Notes: a model not told the origin generated them from the letters alone. 64,000 nt of DNA from Cristatella mucedo (GCA_009760855.2 WPIO01000024.1:5082001-5146000), one strand, 5' to 3'; numbered from the stretch's first letter, positions 49,198 to 60,398 are shown. Made by a program: numbers and translations.

Positions 49198-52100
49198 ACA
49201 AGCGCTCATGCGTGCGTGTGTTTTGGTGTGATAATGTGTGTTGAATACCTTATGTTATTGTGGCTATGTATCGCTTGTCACAATGAGCACCTTTTACCGG
49301 GATAGAGATCGGCATGAGTGAACTCGTTCGGAGATTGAGCTGGCATGGACGTAATAATACACTTGATATAGTGCCCTCAGAGAACTCTATCTCTTTCTAG
49401 GTACTTTACATTTTCTGCAAAGGAAGCACAATCGAATGGTTAGTGGTAGCATGCTCGATAAACAACAAGAATAACGTGGTTAGGGGTGACATGCACAGGG
49501 TCAGCACGCGAGTATGGTTTCGGGCAACATGCACAGTGTAAGCATGCATAAGCACAGTAAGGTCGAATCACACGGACCTACTAAATGCAGTGATAATAGA
49601 AGCATTTCTAGCTTTTTTAAATGTGGACAAGTCAGGAGATGTCGTTACGCAAGTCGGGAGAGTGAGCTCCAGGCTTTGGAAGCATACAAACTAAAGGCAC
49701 GGTCTAAGAAGGATCTGAGATTTGTATGAGGTATAGGTAAACGATTAGATTCCGAAAGCAGGTAATACGATGCTTAGCCTGGTGGGGGAGTATATCTGAT
49801 AGGTAGGCTGAAGCCAAAGAATGAAGTGACCTAAAAGTGATTGACAAAACCTTAAAGCAGATACGTTGCTTGACTGGGAGCCAGTGCAGGTCGGCGAGAC
49901 TAATGTGACGTGGCAACTGCGATGCTCACGACAGACAAGCCTAGCTGCACTTTGCACAAGGTCTAGGCACCTGATTGCTCAGGCGGGTAGATCAGCAAAC
50001 AGTGAGTTACAGAAGTCGAGCACTAGTGAGCGTGCCTGAAGCACACCGGTGTGTCACGAAAAAGGTAGTGTAATGTATCTCCTTCAGTAACTCCACAAAG
50101 TCATAAAGACCATGTGGGTGTTACGCAGGAGAGTTTTGTATAGCTCACTCACAGCCTAAGCGGCTTTCGGTGCGCATTCGGTAACCAACAGACTTCGTCT
50201 CACGCAACAAAGAGAAAGTGGGAAGCATAGCAGAGTCAGGAGAGCAGTTGTGGTAGTGAATAGCATAGAAGTAGCAGCTCAGGACTGCTGAAAAGGATGA
50301 GCCATAGTCGGCAGTATGAGAGAAGCTGTCGTTTCGTAAGAATTGTGGAAGCGAGTTCCACAGTCTAAGACCTGCAGAGCTAAAGCTTCTATCGCCATCG
50401 GTCTTTAAGCGGAGGAATGGAACAGCTAATTTATTGTCCACGCAGGACCTGAGGGCGCGAACAGGCTGAAACTGATGCAGCAGTTCAGCTAGGTACGAAG
50501 GAGCCAAGCCGTGGCGGGCCTTGTGGGTCAGCGTAGGAACTTTGCTCTGTATCCATTGCTCAACCGGCATCCATCCTAGCTCTTTAAGCGAAGGAGACAC
50601 GTGCTCAAACCTCTGGGACTTGAAGACTAGCCTTGCAGCCATATTCATAGTCAGCTGCAGTGGCCAAATAGCTTTCTTTGGCAGCCCAGCCAAAAGGCAA
50701 TTACAATAATCAAGCCCAGACAGAACTAAGGAGCTAGTTAAATTTTTTACAAGAAACTGTGGGAGACAGCTCCTGATCTTGGATAGGGATCGGACGTGTT
50801 GGCTAGCTGTAGAAGCAGTAAAGAAACCGTGCTTGGTTTTTCGCTTTTCTCTAACTTGGCCAGTGCTTATTGCAGTCGTCGGCGAGGCAAGGGCGCCGAG
50901 CGAAGGCCAAGGACAGCAAGGAGCCGGCTCCTCAGCCGCAGGTGCAAGCAAAGATCGAGGACTCGCAACCGGCTGGCCAAGGTGACGCCGGAGCTCAGCC
51001 CGATGGTGCCACCGCAGTAAGCAGAGGGCGGCGAGAACTATCGCAGACTCGTCAGTCAGCCTTCTGCCTGCTGCTTGTGCCCTTTTGCCCTGCCCTGGCC
51101 CTGCTCAATCGTGCCCTCGTTGCATCTGTCAAGCTCGCCCGGCCAGCCAGCCTGCCTCCCAGCCGCCTGCCGGTCTCGCTGAATTATGCCCTGCATTTCT
51201 GTTTCATCTCGGTCTCGCAAAGTCTCTGCCGTAGCCTGCGATCGCCTGCCGCCCGGTAGTGCTGGGCTCTTAGCAGTCGCCATTTGCATCGAGCATCGCT
51301 CCAGATCAGGTCTTGCCCCTTATTGTTCGTTTGACACTCCTTGTTCTAGCCTTTCTCTTTTGTTGTTGCGTAGGTTTCGGATGGTGCGGTACTCCTTGTT
51401 CGAAAGCAAATGGGGGAGCTACAGGCGAAAAGCGATTCAGGCATGGTACAATGCTAAGCATACGGAAGCGGTAATTTCAGTCTTCCTCGGTTGGTCGGCG
51501 ATCCGGACCTGACCGAAAGGCCATCGCGATCGCCTGGGAAAGCGGAGCCTATAGAAATATGATAACGGCAAATATATTCTCATATGCCATCCGAGGAACC
51601 GATCAAAATTTTGGAAGGGTGGCTCTTGCAGTGTAAGCTGGAAAATGGATTGAAATGCCTAAATGCGGGAGCCATAGCTGGCCGGGAGTGGCGCTCGAGG
51701 TTGAGGCTCGAAGAACTCGTAGGGCTCGTTATGTTATGTTATGTTATGTTATGTTAGGGCTGATAAGTTATGTTCCGAAGAGAGCCGGGGGAGAAGGCTT
51801 TTATAAGGTGGAAGTAGCAGTCTAGAACGGCTGGAAAAGTCGTCGTTTCGTAAAGCTTGTAGAAGTGTGTTCCACAGGCTAGGACCTGCAGACCAAAAGC
51901 TTCTGTCGACAACGCGTTCTTTCAGAGGAGAAGTGCATGAAATAGCTCATTTATTGTCCATAAACGACTTGGGGGCACGAAGAGGCTGAAACTCGTGCAG
52001 CAGCTAAGCTAGGTATGCATGAGCCAAGCCGTCGCCTTGGGCCCGTGGGTGAAAGTAAGAATTTCGCTCTGTATCCGTCGATCGTCCGGAAGCCGTCGCA

Positions 52101-54483
52101 GTTTCCCGATGGCTGCTTTCGCTCGACGGCGCATGTACACCTGCCAGCCTCAGCAGCCGACCGACCGGCCGACCGATAGTTTGCCGCCAGGTGGCGTGTC
52201 TGACGGTCGCGACTCACTGACCGCTGTTTCCCTTCGTACTTAGGCGCCCTAGAAAGGGATTGAGCTATTATTCTTTCGCCTTTGCATAGGCAAGCTCGAC
52301 GGCAAGCACGGGCTCCCGTTCGGCGATCCTCGGCGATCCTCGCCTTCGAGCGACCGCTTGGTTCGCTCGCAGCCCTCGTAGCCGTGAGCTCCCTCTCGCC
52401 TAGCCGCGAGCCACTGTGGCTGCCCTTCCCTGTTTTTCTGCTTCAGAGAACGGACGGTGCAACCAAAGTGCCCTCGAGGAGAGTAGGCGGCTGGGGAAGC
52501 GAAGAGAGCGGCCCGTCGCCGGCCGCGGCGGCCGCGGCGAGCGGGTGAGAGCTGCAGCTGCGTAGCCCGCTCTCGTTCGTCCGCCGTCCGTCGGCCAACT
52601 GCCAGCCACCAACCAGCTCCGTCATCGCACATTTCCACGACCCGCTCACCCGTAGCTCACTCGTCCGCTGGCTGCCAATCGCTCGCCTCCTTTGCACCTG
52701 CGCCCCGCTCTCCTGCGCCCCGCTCTCCTGCGCCCGCTCTCCTGCGCCCCGCTCTCTTGTGCCCCCGATCGAACAGCTGCTCCTCTCGCGTCCGGGTGCA
52801 TATGGCCGTCCGTCGCACTAAATTGAAGTCACTCTCGTTCGTGGTCAAGCCTTTCGCTCGTGTCGAGCCTTCCGCCCAAAGTCTGGAACTTTCTTCGGGC
52901 TGCCGTCTATACCTGCAACGACCTTTCTCTTTTTATAGTCTCTCAGCCAAAGAAGCGTCTGTTACGGCCAGCTTTTCCTTCGCTCCAGCGAGCGTTTCTT
53001 GTCTTGTTTCTGTTTCTGCTTCGCATGCATACCTGTGCGCTTGATTCAGTGCTTGCTACTAGCCGGAGATCTTACTAGCAGGTGGCCTTGGGTGTCTTCT
53101 TGTGTTTGTGTTGACACGCTCACCTTTGCATTATACTTGTTTGCTCATGCACGCTTGATACAGTTTGTGTCACTAATCCTATGGGTTCTCTTGCAGCTAG
53201 TAGCAGAGCTCATGAATAGAAAGAGAGATTAAGTTCTCCTAAGCGGCTGAACGAGCGACCTATTATTGTTATCATTATTTTTATTATTTTCTTCGGATGT
53301 CCACCTAGTTCTCTTGCGGACATTGCCTGTCCTTTAGTTCCCGTGGTCAGCTCGGCGTTCGTATCCAGCCTCGCTCTCATCCCGCCTCGTCCTGGGGCAA
53401 CTGATCACCATCTGTTTACGCTTTCTAGGACAGGCAGCTCCGATGACGAGTAAGTAATGTCGGAAGCCGGGCCGGTCGCTATTTCGAAGCACTGGAGCGC
53501 GTGAGCACGCGAGCGAGCTCTTTCGCCCCGGAAATAGAAGCCTGCCGGCGCTTTGTCTCGCCTCTAATGGTTCGCGACCGAGCGCCGACTTCGAGCCTTT
53601 TGTCGTGTCACTAAAGGGGGAGGATGAAGTACGCTGTTCGGTTCAGAGATAATTTATTGGAAAAAAATGTGTACACTAGCGGCGGCTCGCTGTCGGGTTT
53701 GTGTGCACAGCTGCCGGGCCGCCACATTGGCAGGTTAGTGCGTGCCGCCGACTGTAAGCCGGCGGCTGCTTGAGCGGCCGCCGCCGCCTCCGAGCTCCCT
53801 GCGACACCTCACCGGGGCTCCCTGCGTCTCGCCGACGGCGCAGCTAAAGAGAGTCCTCCCGCTGAGGTGGCATGGACTCGGGCGCCAGCGCTGCTGCCGC
53901 GTGAGTACCCGCTGTCGCCGCTGCCTGCTGCTGCCATTCGAGAGTGTGAGGTCGCTCCTCATCCAGCGGCACCGCCGGGTATTGGAAAGGCGGCCATGTT
54001 CGTAGGCGAATCGCCGGCGAGCGTTTTGCTGCTGGAGCGTTATGGAGGAGGTAGCGTGGTTCGCTGTGGTTCGCGCATTCGACCGCCGAAAAGAAGGCAT
54101 CCTCGCGACTCCGTCAGTCAAAATGGGCGTCAAGTCAAAGTCAAAATGGGCGTCAGTCAAAATGGTGGATCGGCGACTCTCAGCGCCGGCGGCTCACATC
54201 GAATGCTTCTTTCCCGACGCTAGCGTGCCGTGTTTTCTTTCTTTCCGACGCTAAGATATTTCATTCCGCGGTTGTGAAGCGCCTTACAAATCCGTCCAAC
54301 GAACGAGTAACCGAAGTTTGTTTTTTCGTTCGACTGACTGCAACGCTGGAGGCGGATGTCCAGTGAGCGCTAGCCGCAGCAGGCCTTGCGATTTCGGCGG
54401 CGTGTGCGATCGGCAGTCGACGAGAAAGAGGATGTGTATGCGAGAAAGAGAGAGAGAGTGAAAGAGAGAGAGAGGGAGAGAAA

Positions 54484-54525
<42 letters not shown>

Positions 54526-57500
54526 GGCAGGAGGTGGAGAGTTCACGGAGATTGGCGCTGGAGGGCAACTCGTGCAGGCGCTGGCGCCTCGCTGAAGAAT
54601 CCGGTGAAAATCGGCGCGATCTGAGCTGAGCTGGCTGACAATAGCTGGCGGCCAGGTCGTATCGTCGACCAAGACTGCCATCGCCATCCGGTAGCTGACT
54701 CGCTGAAAGCTAGGAGCAGCCCTGGGCGAACGATGCAAAGTGTGAGTGAGGGTTAAGGGCACGTAGGAGTCGGTGAAGTCTGGCCGCCGCCATCCTTACT
54801 CGACGATCGGCAGCTCTCGCGTCTGCGAAGCAGTGAGCGGTCACAAGCTCGCGAATGACGCCCTGCCGGTCTGTGCGCTCGAACGTCCGGATGTAAGGTG
54901 CGACTGCAGCTTGTGCTTCCTTGACCCAGAACTCGGTCGCTGCGAGTCCTTCAGCAGTCGCTTCGAGGGCGCTGGTTGCAAGCTGCAAGGGCCGAACTCT
55001 GCCGCCGACTGCGGGTGAGGCTTCGTAAGAAGCTTAGCTTTGACTTTTATGTCGATCGAGGGATCGTGTGGGGCCCGCGAGATTTGGCTCGCAGCTCCCC
55101 TGCGCCGATCGCTGATCGAGCATCGCTTGAGAGCCCGCTGCTAGTCAATTAGGAGCGAACATTAGACCGCAGCTGCCACTAGATACTCGACGCTGCTTTG
55201 ATAAGCGGCTTCGTAGAGCCGCCTAGGCGTCTCGGAGATCGTCCGGCCGATGCGGTTCGGCGTAGGGCTAGCGCTGCTTTGTGACTTTCTTTGGCGTATC
55301 GAAAGCCACGAGTGGAGTGCTGCATAGCAGGCTGCGCCGTCTCCGTCGACGCATACTTAGTTCGGCTACTGCTGCAGCCGCTCAGCACGCGGCACGGGCG
55401 CTCACACACGCTAGCTACACAAAGCGGCAGCAGCCGCCGACTGAGCCCATGCTCACTGCTTTTCTCGTCGACAACTGTGCAGCGGCAGCCGAGCCGCCGA
55501 CTGAGAGCGTACGATCGCACACGGTTTGCCGCCAGAGGCTCAGGAGGTGCTGGGGTGGGGCGATCGTGGCTGCTTTCACTGCTTCGAGCTGCCAAGCCTC
55601 CCCTGACGGCGAGCTCACCTTAGCTTCCCGGTGTTTCTAGGTTGTTTTGGCGCTCGCTCGCACCTGCTTGTCTCGGCGGCGAGGTCCATCAGCCGTGTGC
55701 CGTCCCTAACTCACGAAGCATCGTTACTTTGCAGCCTGAAAAAAGACGTGGACGACGGAAAAGACGAGTCCGAAAACGGTACGACGCCAGGCCTTGCGTT
55801 GTACGGCGTGTTCGTAGGCTTTCACCTGGCGGCGGTATTTCTACGCCGGCTGCTCGGTGCATGCGTTGTGCGAAGCTCCCTGCAGCGCCGGCGTCTCGGC
55901 AACTCCCTTCGGTTGCAGACATACCCGTCATCCCAGACCTGGAGGAAACTCAGGAGGACCCGATGACTCAGGTAGCCATGGCACCCAGGTGAGAGCGACT
56001 GGCCTACGTTCACGCCTCAACTGGCTCAGTGACGGGAGAAGCTGTTGCTCCGGCGATTTTGCTGTTTCTAATAGTATTTTTTGCTGTAATTAGTAGTGCC
56101 ACATCCACGCAGCTCCACGGCTCTGGCTTTATGGAGGCAGCCTATCGGCGTGGATATGTTCCAGCTCCTTCCTTGGCCATCGTCCGGCCTTCGGCTACCG
56201 GGGGCTAGCTCCACAGGCATTCTGTTAGCGAGAGCATGTCAATCAGAAAGAGTCTTGACCGAGACGAGCCCTGGCCAGTGACGTGACGGTATTACGATAT
56301 GACGATTTTGTGAATATGGTAGCATTTCTCGCTTTCTGCCACCTCCCGATCGCTGTCTACTTAGAGCTCTATTGGTAGCTGTACACATTTTTTCCTATCT
56401 ACATTCTTATTTAATGAAGCAGCCCTCAACTCCTCTCCCGCATTGTTGTAATGGCACCTATACTCGTTGGCCTTACGCGGTTTCAAGAGAGGAGAGTGCG
56501 CTATGCTGGCCGAGCAATGTAATGCAATCCTGCCTTGATCTTGCCCTTACCTAATCTGGAGCCTGTCAGTGCCACAGTTTGTACATTGCACAGCTAATTC
56601 AGAAGACAGAAGAGCTTTTATGGCCATCACCACCGCTTGCAGCAGCAATAAAGGATCACCCACCGCAGGATTCGAACCCAAGACCTCAGAACCGAGATAG
56701 TGAAAGTTACGATAGTGAAGCCTTAGCGTGTGTGCCATCATGGCCCACAGAGCTTTAGAGGCAATCACTGGCTTGGAATAAAGATTGCCTGCTGCAGGAC
56801 TCGAATCCTCGACCTGGTTCGTGAAATTCGAGCGTGGTGACCCTGGGCTGAGATCAGATCGGAGTGTGGGCTGAATGCAATATTTGATCTTTTATTTGGG
56901 CAGTAGCGTGACTAATAAACCGTAACGTTGGGCAGTAATGGACTGCCGTTGAGTGCTGAGACAGGCGCCATGGGGAAGGTCGGTGGCTGAGGGCTAGACG
57001 AGGACGGAGCCACGCGAGTAGCTTCCAACGGCCCAGTAAAGGGCTGTATCTGTGTCTGGCTTTGCGAGGTCGGAAACTGGAATGCGTGAGGGCCAGTTAT
57101 TGTCGCCCTCTCGGCTGCTGCAAATCGAAGGCGGACGTCACTAGCGCTGCCTTCTGTCCTCTCGAGGATAATGCAGGGACTTTAAGAAAAATGCCGCGCC
57201 GATGGCAGTGCGGCTGACGATTAGCTTCGATTCAATTGCAGCGTGTCTGGCAATCGCGTCGCCACGTACAAGGAGCTCGACAACGACCTGCTGAAGCATG
57301 CTGCATTCGCCACGCTGGTATGTCCTACGCTGCTGCATCGCCGCCTTCCAGCCGACCTCCCGCCCACACCGCTCCGGCTGCCAGTGTTCCTGCTAATCGC
57401 CGACCGTCCGTAGCCGCCTCGTGCTCTCCGCCATCCACTTCCGGTCCGATTTTTGCCAGGGTGGCGAGATCGACCTGAAGCTTTTGGTCAGCGTCCTGTC

Positions 57501-57630
57501 CCCAGAGGCTGATGTAATTGAGGAAGACAAGCCGTGGGACTGGGATCACTTGTTCACCGAAGTGAGCTCGGAGCTGGCGAGCGAGTGGGAGGCGAAGGAG
57601 GCCGCTGAGGTCCAGCCTGGAGCGGCGTAG
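44982..57630 (+). CDS. IFT43: Intraflagellar transport protein 43, complete 7-exon gene
   Basis: IFT43 is a small subunit of the IFT-A complex, which drives retrograde transport in cilia and import of membrane proteins. Exons: 44982-45020, 50876-51016, 52447-52544, 55735-55778, 55919-55988, 57242-57317, 57460-57630. The phases (0,0,2,1,2,0) join cleanly into 212 aa, the size of vertebrate IFT43 (about 210). Diagnostic segments are a basic QGRRAKAK stretch, RVGGWGSEE (about 72-80), [13 protein letters not shown] (108-120), [11 protein letters not shown] and EIDLKLL, then [13 protein letters not shown] (182-194). The acidic linker of exon 4 precedes DIPVIP as in other animals. Exon 1 is short (13 codons) and its donor is non-consensus, so it is the weakest part. 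Introns 1-3 carry LINE copies. Confidence 0.93.
45021..46094. other. IFT43 intron 1, 5' part
   Basis: Ordinary AT-rich sequence without recognised elements. Confidence 0.4.
46095..48170. mobile_element. Foldback cluster of L2 segments
   Basis: Three pieces: minus-strand 3' part 46095-46640 (split by a SINE at 46305-46480), plus-strand RT part 46668-47405 with YADD at 46795-46806, and minus-strand 47402-48170. The last two cover the same C-terminal region in opposite orientation and form a long imperfect hairpin. IFT43 intron 1. Confidence 0.75.
46305..46480 (-). mobile_element. SINE-B copy inserted in an L2
   Basis: The same order as the other copies, with CACGACCTCGG/CCGAGGTCGTG forming an almost spacer-free palindrome. 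It splits the L2 3' UTR at 46095-46640. Confidence 0.75.
49090..49196. repeat. (TG)n microsatellite
   Basis: About 50 units with one TTG break; IFT43 intron 1. Confidence 0.95.
49350..50040 (-). mobile_element. L2 3' copy
   Basis: A 3' unit (CACTTGATATAGTGCCCTCA), UTR and decayed C-terminal frame ([20 protein letters not shown]). IFT43 intron 1. Confidence 0.7.
50063..50860 (-). mobile_element. CR1/L2-type LINE, second family with (ACATT)n tail
   Basis: An open C-terminal frame reads [40 protein letters not shown] and [17 protein letters not shown]. The 3' end carries a UTR shared with five other copies and a TGTAATGTA tail. The coding pattern is like CR1/L2, but tail and UTR differ from the ATT-tailed family. 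IFT43 intron 1, just upstream of exon 2. Confidence 0.75.
50876..51016 (+). CDS. IFT43: IFT43 exon 2
   Basis: Forty-seven codons in phase 0 starting [16 protein letters not shown], similar to the SRAKMGRRAQQESAQ segment of vertebrate IFT43. The acceptor is TTATTGCAG and the donor GCA|GTAAGC. A LINE copy ends just upstream of the acceptor. Confidence 0.82.
51720..52095 (-). mobile_element. Second-family LINE fragment
   Basis: A (ATGTT)n tail at 51728-51757 is followed by UTR and C-terminal sequence matching 50063-50860 (TCGTTTCGTAAAGCTTGTAG, ATAGCTCATTTATTGTCCAT). IFT43 intron 2. Confidence 0.65.
52447..52544 (+). CDS. IFT43: IFT43 exon 3, GGW motif
   Basis: It encodes [12 protein letters not shown] and then an Ala-rich run. 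The acceptor is TCTGCTTCAG and the donor GG|GTGAGA; phase 0 to 2. Confidence 0.85.
52691..52764. repeat. 15-bp minisatellite
   Basis: Four or five copies of CGCCCCGCTCTCCTG; IFT43 intron 3. Confidence 0.9.
52855..53290 (+). mobile_element. L2-like 3' fragment
   Basis: [20 protein letters not shown] is the end of an L2-type ORF, followed by UTR and AAGAGAGATTAAGTTCTCCT with an ATT-rich tail. IFT43 intron 3. Confidence 0.55.
53291..54440. other. IFT43 intron 3, GC-rich part
   Basis: CpG-rich, with the CAAAATGG triplication at its end. No supported exon; it could be an internal promoter. Confidence 0.35.
54118..54172. repeat. Triple CAAAATGG repeat
   Basis: GTCAAAATGGGCGTCA twice, then GTCAAAATGGTGGAT, in IFT43 intron 3. 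The AAAATGG core resembles a YY1 site. Confidence 0.6.
54441..54527. repeat. (GA)n microsatellite
   Basis: GA with AAAG/GGAG interruptions; IFT43 intron 3. Confidence 0.9.
54798..54983 (-). other. Antisense open frame within IFT43 intron 3, possible exon
   Basis: On the minus strand CCTTGCAG is followed by an open frame reading [50 protein letters not shown] and so on, up to a donor-like CGA|GTAAGG near 54800; the frame stays open to a TAG at 54710. I recognise no family. It may be chance in GC-rich DNA or a small antisense gene. Confidence 0.25.
55735..55778 (+). CDS. IFT43: IFT43 exon 4, acidic linker
   Basis: A 44-bp exon encoding [14 protein letters not shown]. The acceptor is ACTTTGCAG and the donor CG|GTACGA. 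Phase 2 in and 1 out, matching both neighbours. Confidence 0.82.
55919..55988 (+). CDS. IFT43: IFT43 exon 5, [10 protein letters not shown]
   Basis: It encodes [19 protein letters not shown], the signature of the family. The acceptor is TTCGGTTGCAG and the donor AG|GTGAGA. Confidence 0.95.
56590..56835 (-). mobile_element. SINE-B copy and a truncated second copy
   Basis: A full copy at 56590-56750 (CACCCACCGCAGGATTCGAA) is followed by a partial copy at 56775-56835 (GCAGGACTCGAATCCTCGAC). IFT43 intron 5. Confidence 0.65.
57242..57317 (+). CDS. IFT43: IFT43 exon 6
   Basis: It encodes [18 protein letters not shown]. The acceptor is TCAATTGCAG and the donor CTG|GTATGT. Confidence 0.95.
57460..57630 (+). 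CDS. IFT43: IFT43 exon 7, C-terminus
   Basis: It encodes GEIDLKLL, then [19 protein letters not shown] and stop TAG. The acceptor is TTTTTGCCAG after a 142-bp intron. Confidence 0.96.
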   Translation, partial: GGEIDLKLLVSVLSPEADVIEEDKPWDWDHLFTEVSSELASEWEAKEAAEVQPGAA

Positions 57631-58369
57631 CGTCCGGCGAAGAATCATGGCGCTGCGTCTGACGCGGCAGCATCTGCAGCTGTCTGGAGCTAGCTGCGTA
57701 TGGCGAAGCTACGTGTCTCCTTCACACTCTCATGAGTCGTCGGATACTTTTCGGACTTGACTCGATACCGAACGCTGAACTATCCCGCCCGGCTGTCTGA
57801 TCGGAGGCATGCACCGAGCGTTGCCCTCGTGGCGCCTCCCTCATCAGCCCGGAGGCTGTGCTGGCCCCAGCGCCCCAGTATGCCGGCCTGACAAACAGTT
57901 CTGCACGCCAGAACGCAATCAGCCTTGCTTGCGATCGTATGCACACGCTTCTACTATTAATCATTCTTTACTTTTTAATTTTTGCAAATACGCATCGTCC
58001 TAGTCAATTGAGTCTTTTTTCACTACGGGTCTTTCTGCCAGCTCACCGACAGCGCTAGCCGAGCCTACTAGAGCTGGGTGGAGTCTGGCCGGGGAGGGTG
58101 GGTGGTGTGTGTTGGTCATGTGACTCAATCCTTCTCTTTGAACGACAGTTCTTAACCGGCCTTGTAAGAATGCGTCGTTATTTCCGAAACTACCCAAATA
58201 TTTCAAGCACATCCCTAACTTTTCTGGTTTATACAAAGTGCTCCTCGTGCCCTGAATTTAACCTACACAGCCAAACCTTAATTACCGTCGCCCCAACAGA
58301 GGCTCTTTGGGAATGTAGTGGTCTTTATAATAATTATAATAATACACGAGCAGCTCACTGCCCGTGGAC
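57631..58369. other. IFT43 3' flank
   Basis: No AATAAA within the first few hundred bases after the stop; no other feature recognised. Confidence 0.4.
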
Positions 58370-58540
58370 TCGCTTCGCTGAGTCATAGTAGTTCAATCAT
58401 GGAAGGAAACATGGCGTCATCTGGCGGCTTGACAGAAGCTCGCCATCATGTCATGTGACATCATGCCATGTGACATCATGCCATGTGATGCCAGTGAGCC
58501 ATCTTTCCGCGTGAGGGCTTTCACGCTTTAATTAGTAGAT
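58370..58540 (+). repeat. Unclassified interspersed repeat, second copy
   Basis: It starts GTGGACTCGCTTCGCTGAGT and ends GCGTGAGGGCTTTCACGC TTTAATTAGTAG, a small hairpin (GCGTGA/TCACGC) 12 bases from the end. Internally the 13-mer GACATCATGCCAT is tandemly repeated. Confidence 0.5.
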
Positions 58541-59279
58541 AGTGCCTTCGGAGAACTTAATCGCTCTCTAGGCACTCTACATTACTGTAAAGGAACCATG
58601 ATCAAGTGATTAGTTGATCATGAAGTGTAAATTCTGTGGCACGAGTGGCGGCGGCGGCGGTGGTGGCTCGGCATGGTTGACTTGATTAGGATTGATCGTT
58701 CTACATGAAAATGCTTATAAAAACCCACGTGACCGTTCTAGAAAGCATGCTGTGCAATGCGCTGACTTGAATTATCTGGTGCTTTTATGACGGATGGCAG
58801 CCCGTCCCTTGCCGTTTGACCCTTCTAACTATAATAGTAGAGATTACGCAGCCAGCGTAGGCAACGTTTATTTTCTACCCAGACACCCGCGTCGATGCTC
58901 AGTGGTGCGCGTTTTTCCTTCAGCCTCTTTGAGCTCAGTCTAGATGCAGCTGGCTATTATTGTTGTCACGACAAGTTGGATTTTCGACCTGTGCTCTGCC
59001 GCAAGCATCTGCGGTCCGACTTGTTGCATGCAAGTGCAAGCGGACGTGGCTGCAGCTAGCAACAAGACAGCGTTAAAGCATGCTCAAGCGTCGTAGGAGC
59101 CTATCTATCTTTATGTCGTGCCCGACACGTCTGCTGGAGCCTTATCATCGAGTGACATGCGTATCTCCCACGCTTTCGCTTCGCTCCATGGAGCATATCA
59201 CAGAGTGCCTCGAAATAATGACCAAAGCCTAAATGAAGCAGGCGCCACGGAAGTCGACGAAGACGACGAATATCTATGG

Positions 59280-59335
59280 CATCGACCAGGACGGAAGCTG
59301 AGACAGTCCTTTCTCAGCTTCCGTCCTGGTCGATG
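59280..59335. repeat. Perfect 23-bp stem, 10-nt loop hairpin
   Basis: Left arm 59280-59302, loop ACAGTCCTTT, right arm 59313-59335, with no mismatch. An A8 run follows. Confidence 0.95.
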
Positions 59336-59545
59336 AAAAAAAAAGGAATGAGAGGCCGCTAGGAATGGATGGCGCCAGACAAATAATAGCTGCAACCTTT
59401 GCTGCTGTGCTCACGAATTGGAGTAAGTCTAGAAACCTACACTAGGTGTGAAGAATAGATTCATTAGCTGATGAACTGTTGGGTGTGAAGACGTAATGAT
59501 GTCGAATCACATAAAGTGAGCCCCTATCTGTTCCCATCGTCGTAG

Positions 59546-59710
59546 TCTCTCACTCTTGCTTACCACGAGCTTGACTGGCTAAAGTACTGGGAAGAGGATA
59601 AAAGCAACAGTCCGTCATTCCGAGCAGAGATTCCTCAGGAGCAGGTAACTCCTCAGGCACTATCAGCTACTGCCGGGTATTCAGTGGATGCTGATGACCA
59701 AGATAACTAA
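59546..59710 (+). other. Candidate terminal exon
   Basis: A pyrimidine-rich tract ending GTCGTAG is followed by a 54-codon open frame: SLTLAYHELDWLKYWEEDKS, NSPSFRAEIPQEQ and an acidic end DADDQDN before TAA. The upstream region 59200-59280 has another acidic coding-looking stretch (EVDEDDEYLWHR). Either a small gene or the remnant of a DNA-transposon protein. Confidence 0.3.
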
Positions 59711-59929
59711 GAGCAGAGTAAGTCCACCTCCCCAGAAACAGCTGTGCTGCAAAAGAGCGCGTGACATTTTAGCTTTAATTTATTTTAAAGCTTTCAAGCG
59801 TCGAGTCAATCGTGTTGGCATTCACAATCAGCACTTTTGAGTACTATTGAACTCTTTAGCGTAGCACACACTGTCGCTCGTTGCAAATTACTAGATTCCT
59901 ATTACAAATTACTAATAATAAAACAATGC

Positions 59930-60180
59930 CAAGCCTGGCGAGGGAAATTCTTTGGATAGGTAGGCCGGAGCTAGAAAATGAAGGGACCTAAGAGTGAGTA
60001 ACAGAGCCTTGAAGTCAATATGGTGCTTGCTGGATAGCCAGTGCAGGTTGGCGCATTTGAAAGAAGTGAGAAGGGAATTTGGACGTCGCTACGACGTTCG
60101 CGACGGGCAGGCTTAGCTGCTAAGTTGTGCACCCGTTGTAAAAGGATCGTTGCACCGGTAGAACAGCCTACAAGCAGGAA
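59930..60180 (-). mobile_element. L2 C-terminal fragment
   Basis: Minus-strand matches to the L2 C-terminus (AGGTAGGCCGGAGCTAGAAAATGAAGGGACCTAAGAG and onward, 20 bases being enough to recognise it). No 3' unit attached. Confidence 0.5.
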
Positions 60181-60251
60181 ATATCGCAGGTGTAGTAGAC
60201 AGGCATTTGTGTGCATACACTTACTAAACAGCTCGTAATTTGTACTCCAGC

Positions 60252-60398
<147 letters not shown>

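Noticed and set aside
51717-51760. (ATGTT)n as a stand-alone microsatellite
   Set aside because: It is directly attached to LINE UTR sequence and corresponds to the tail of the second LINE family.
52691-52764. Possible CRISPR-like array
   Set aside because: Head-to-tail 15-bp minisatellite without spacers, in an animal intron.
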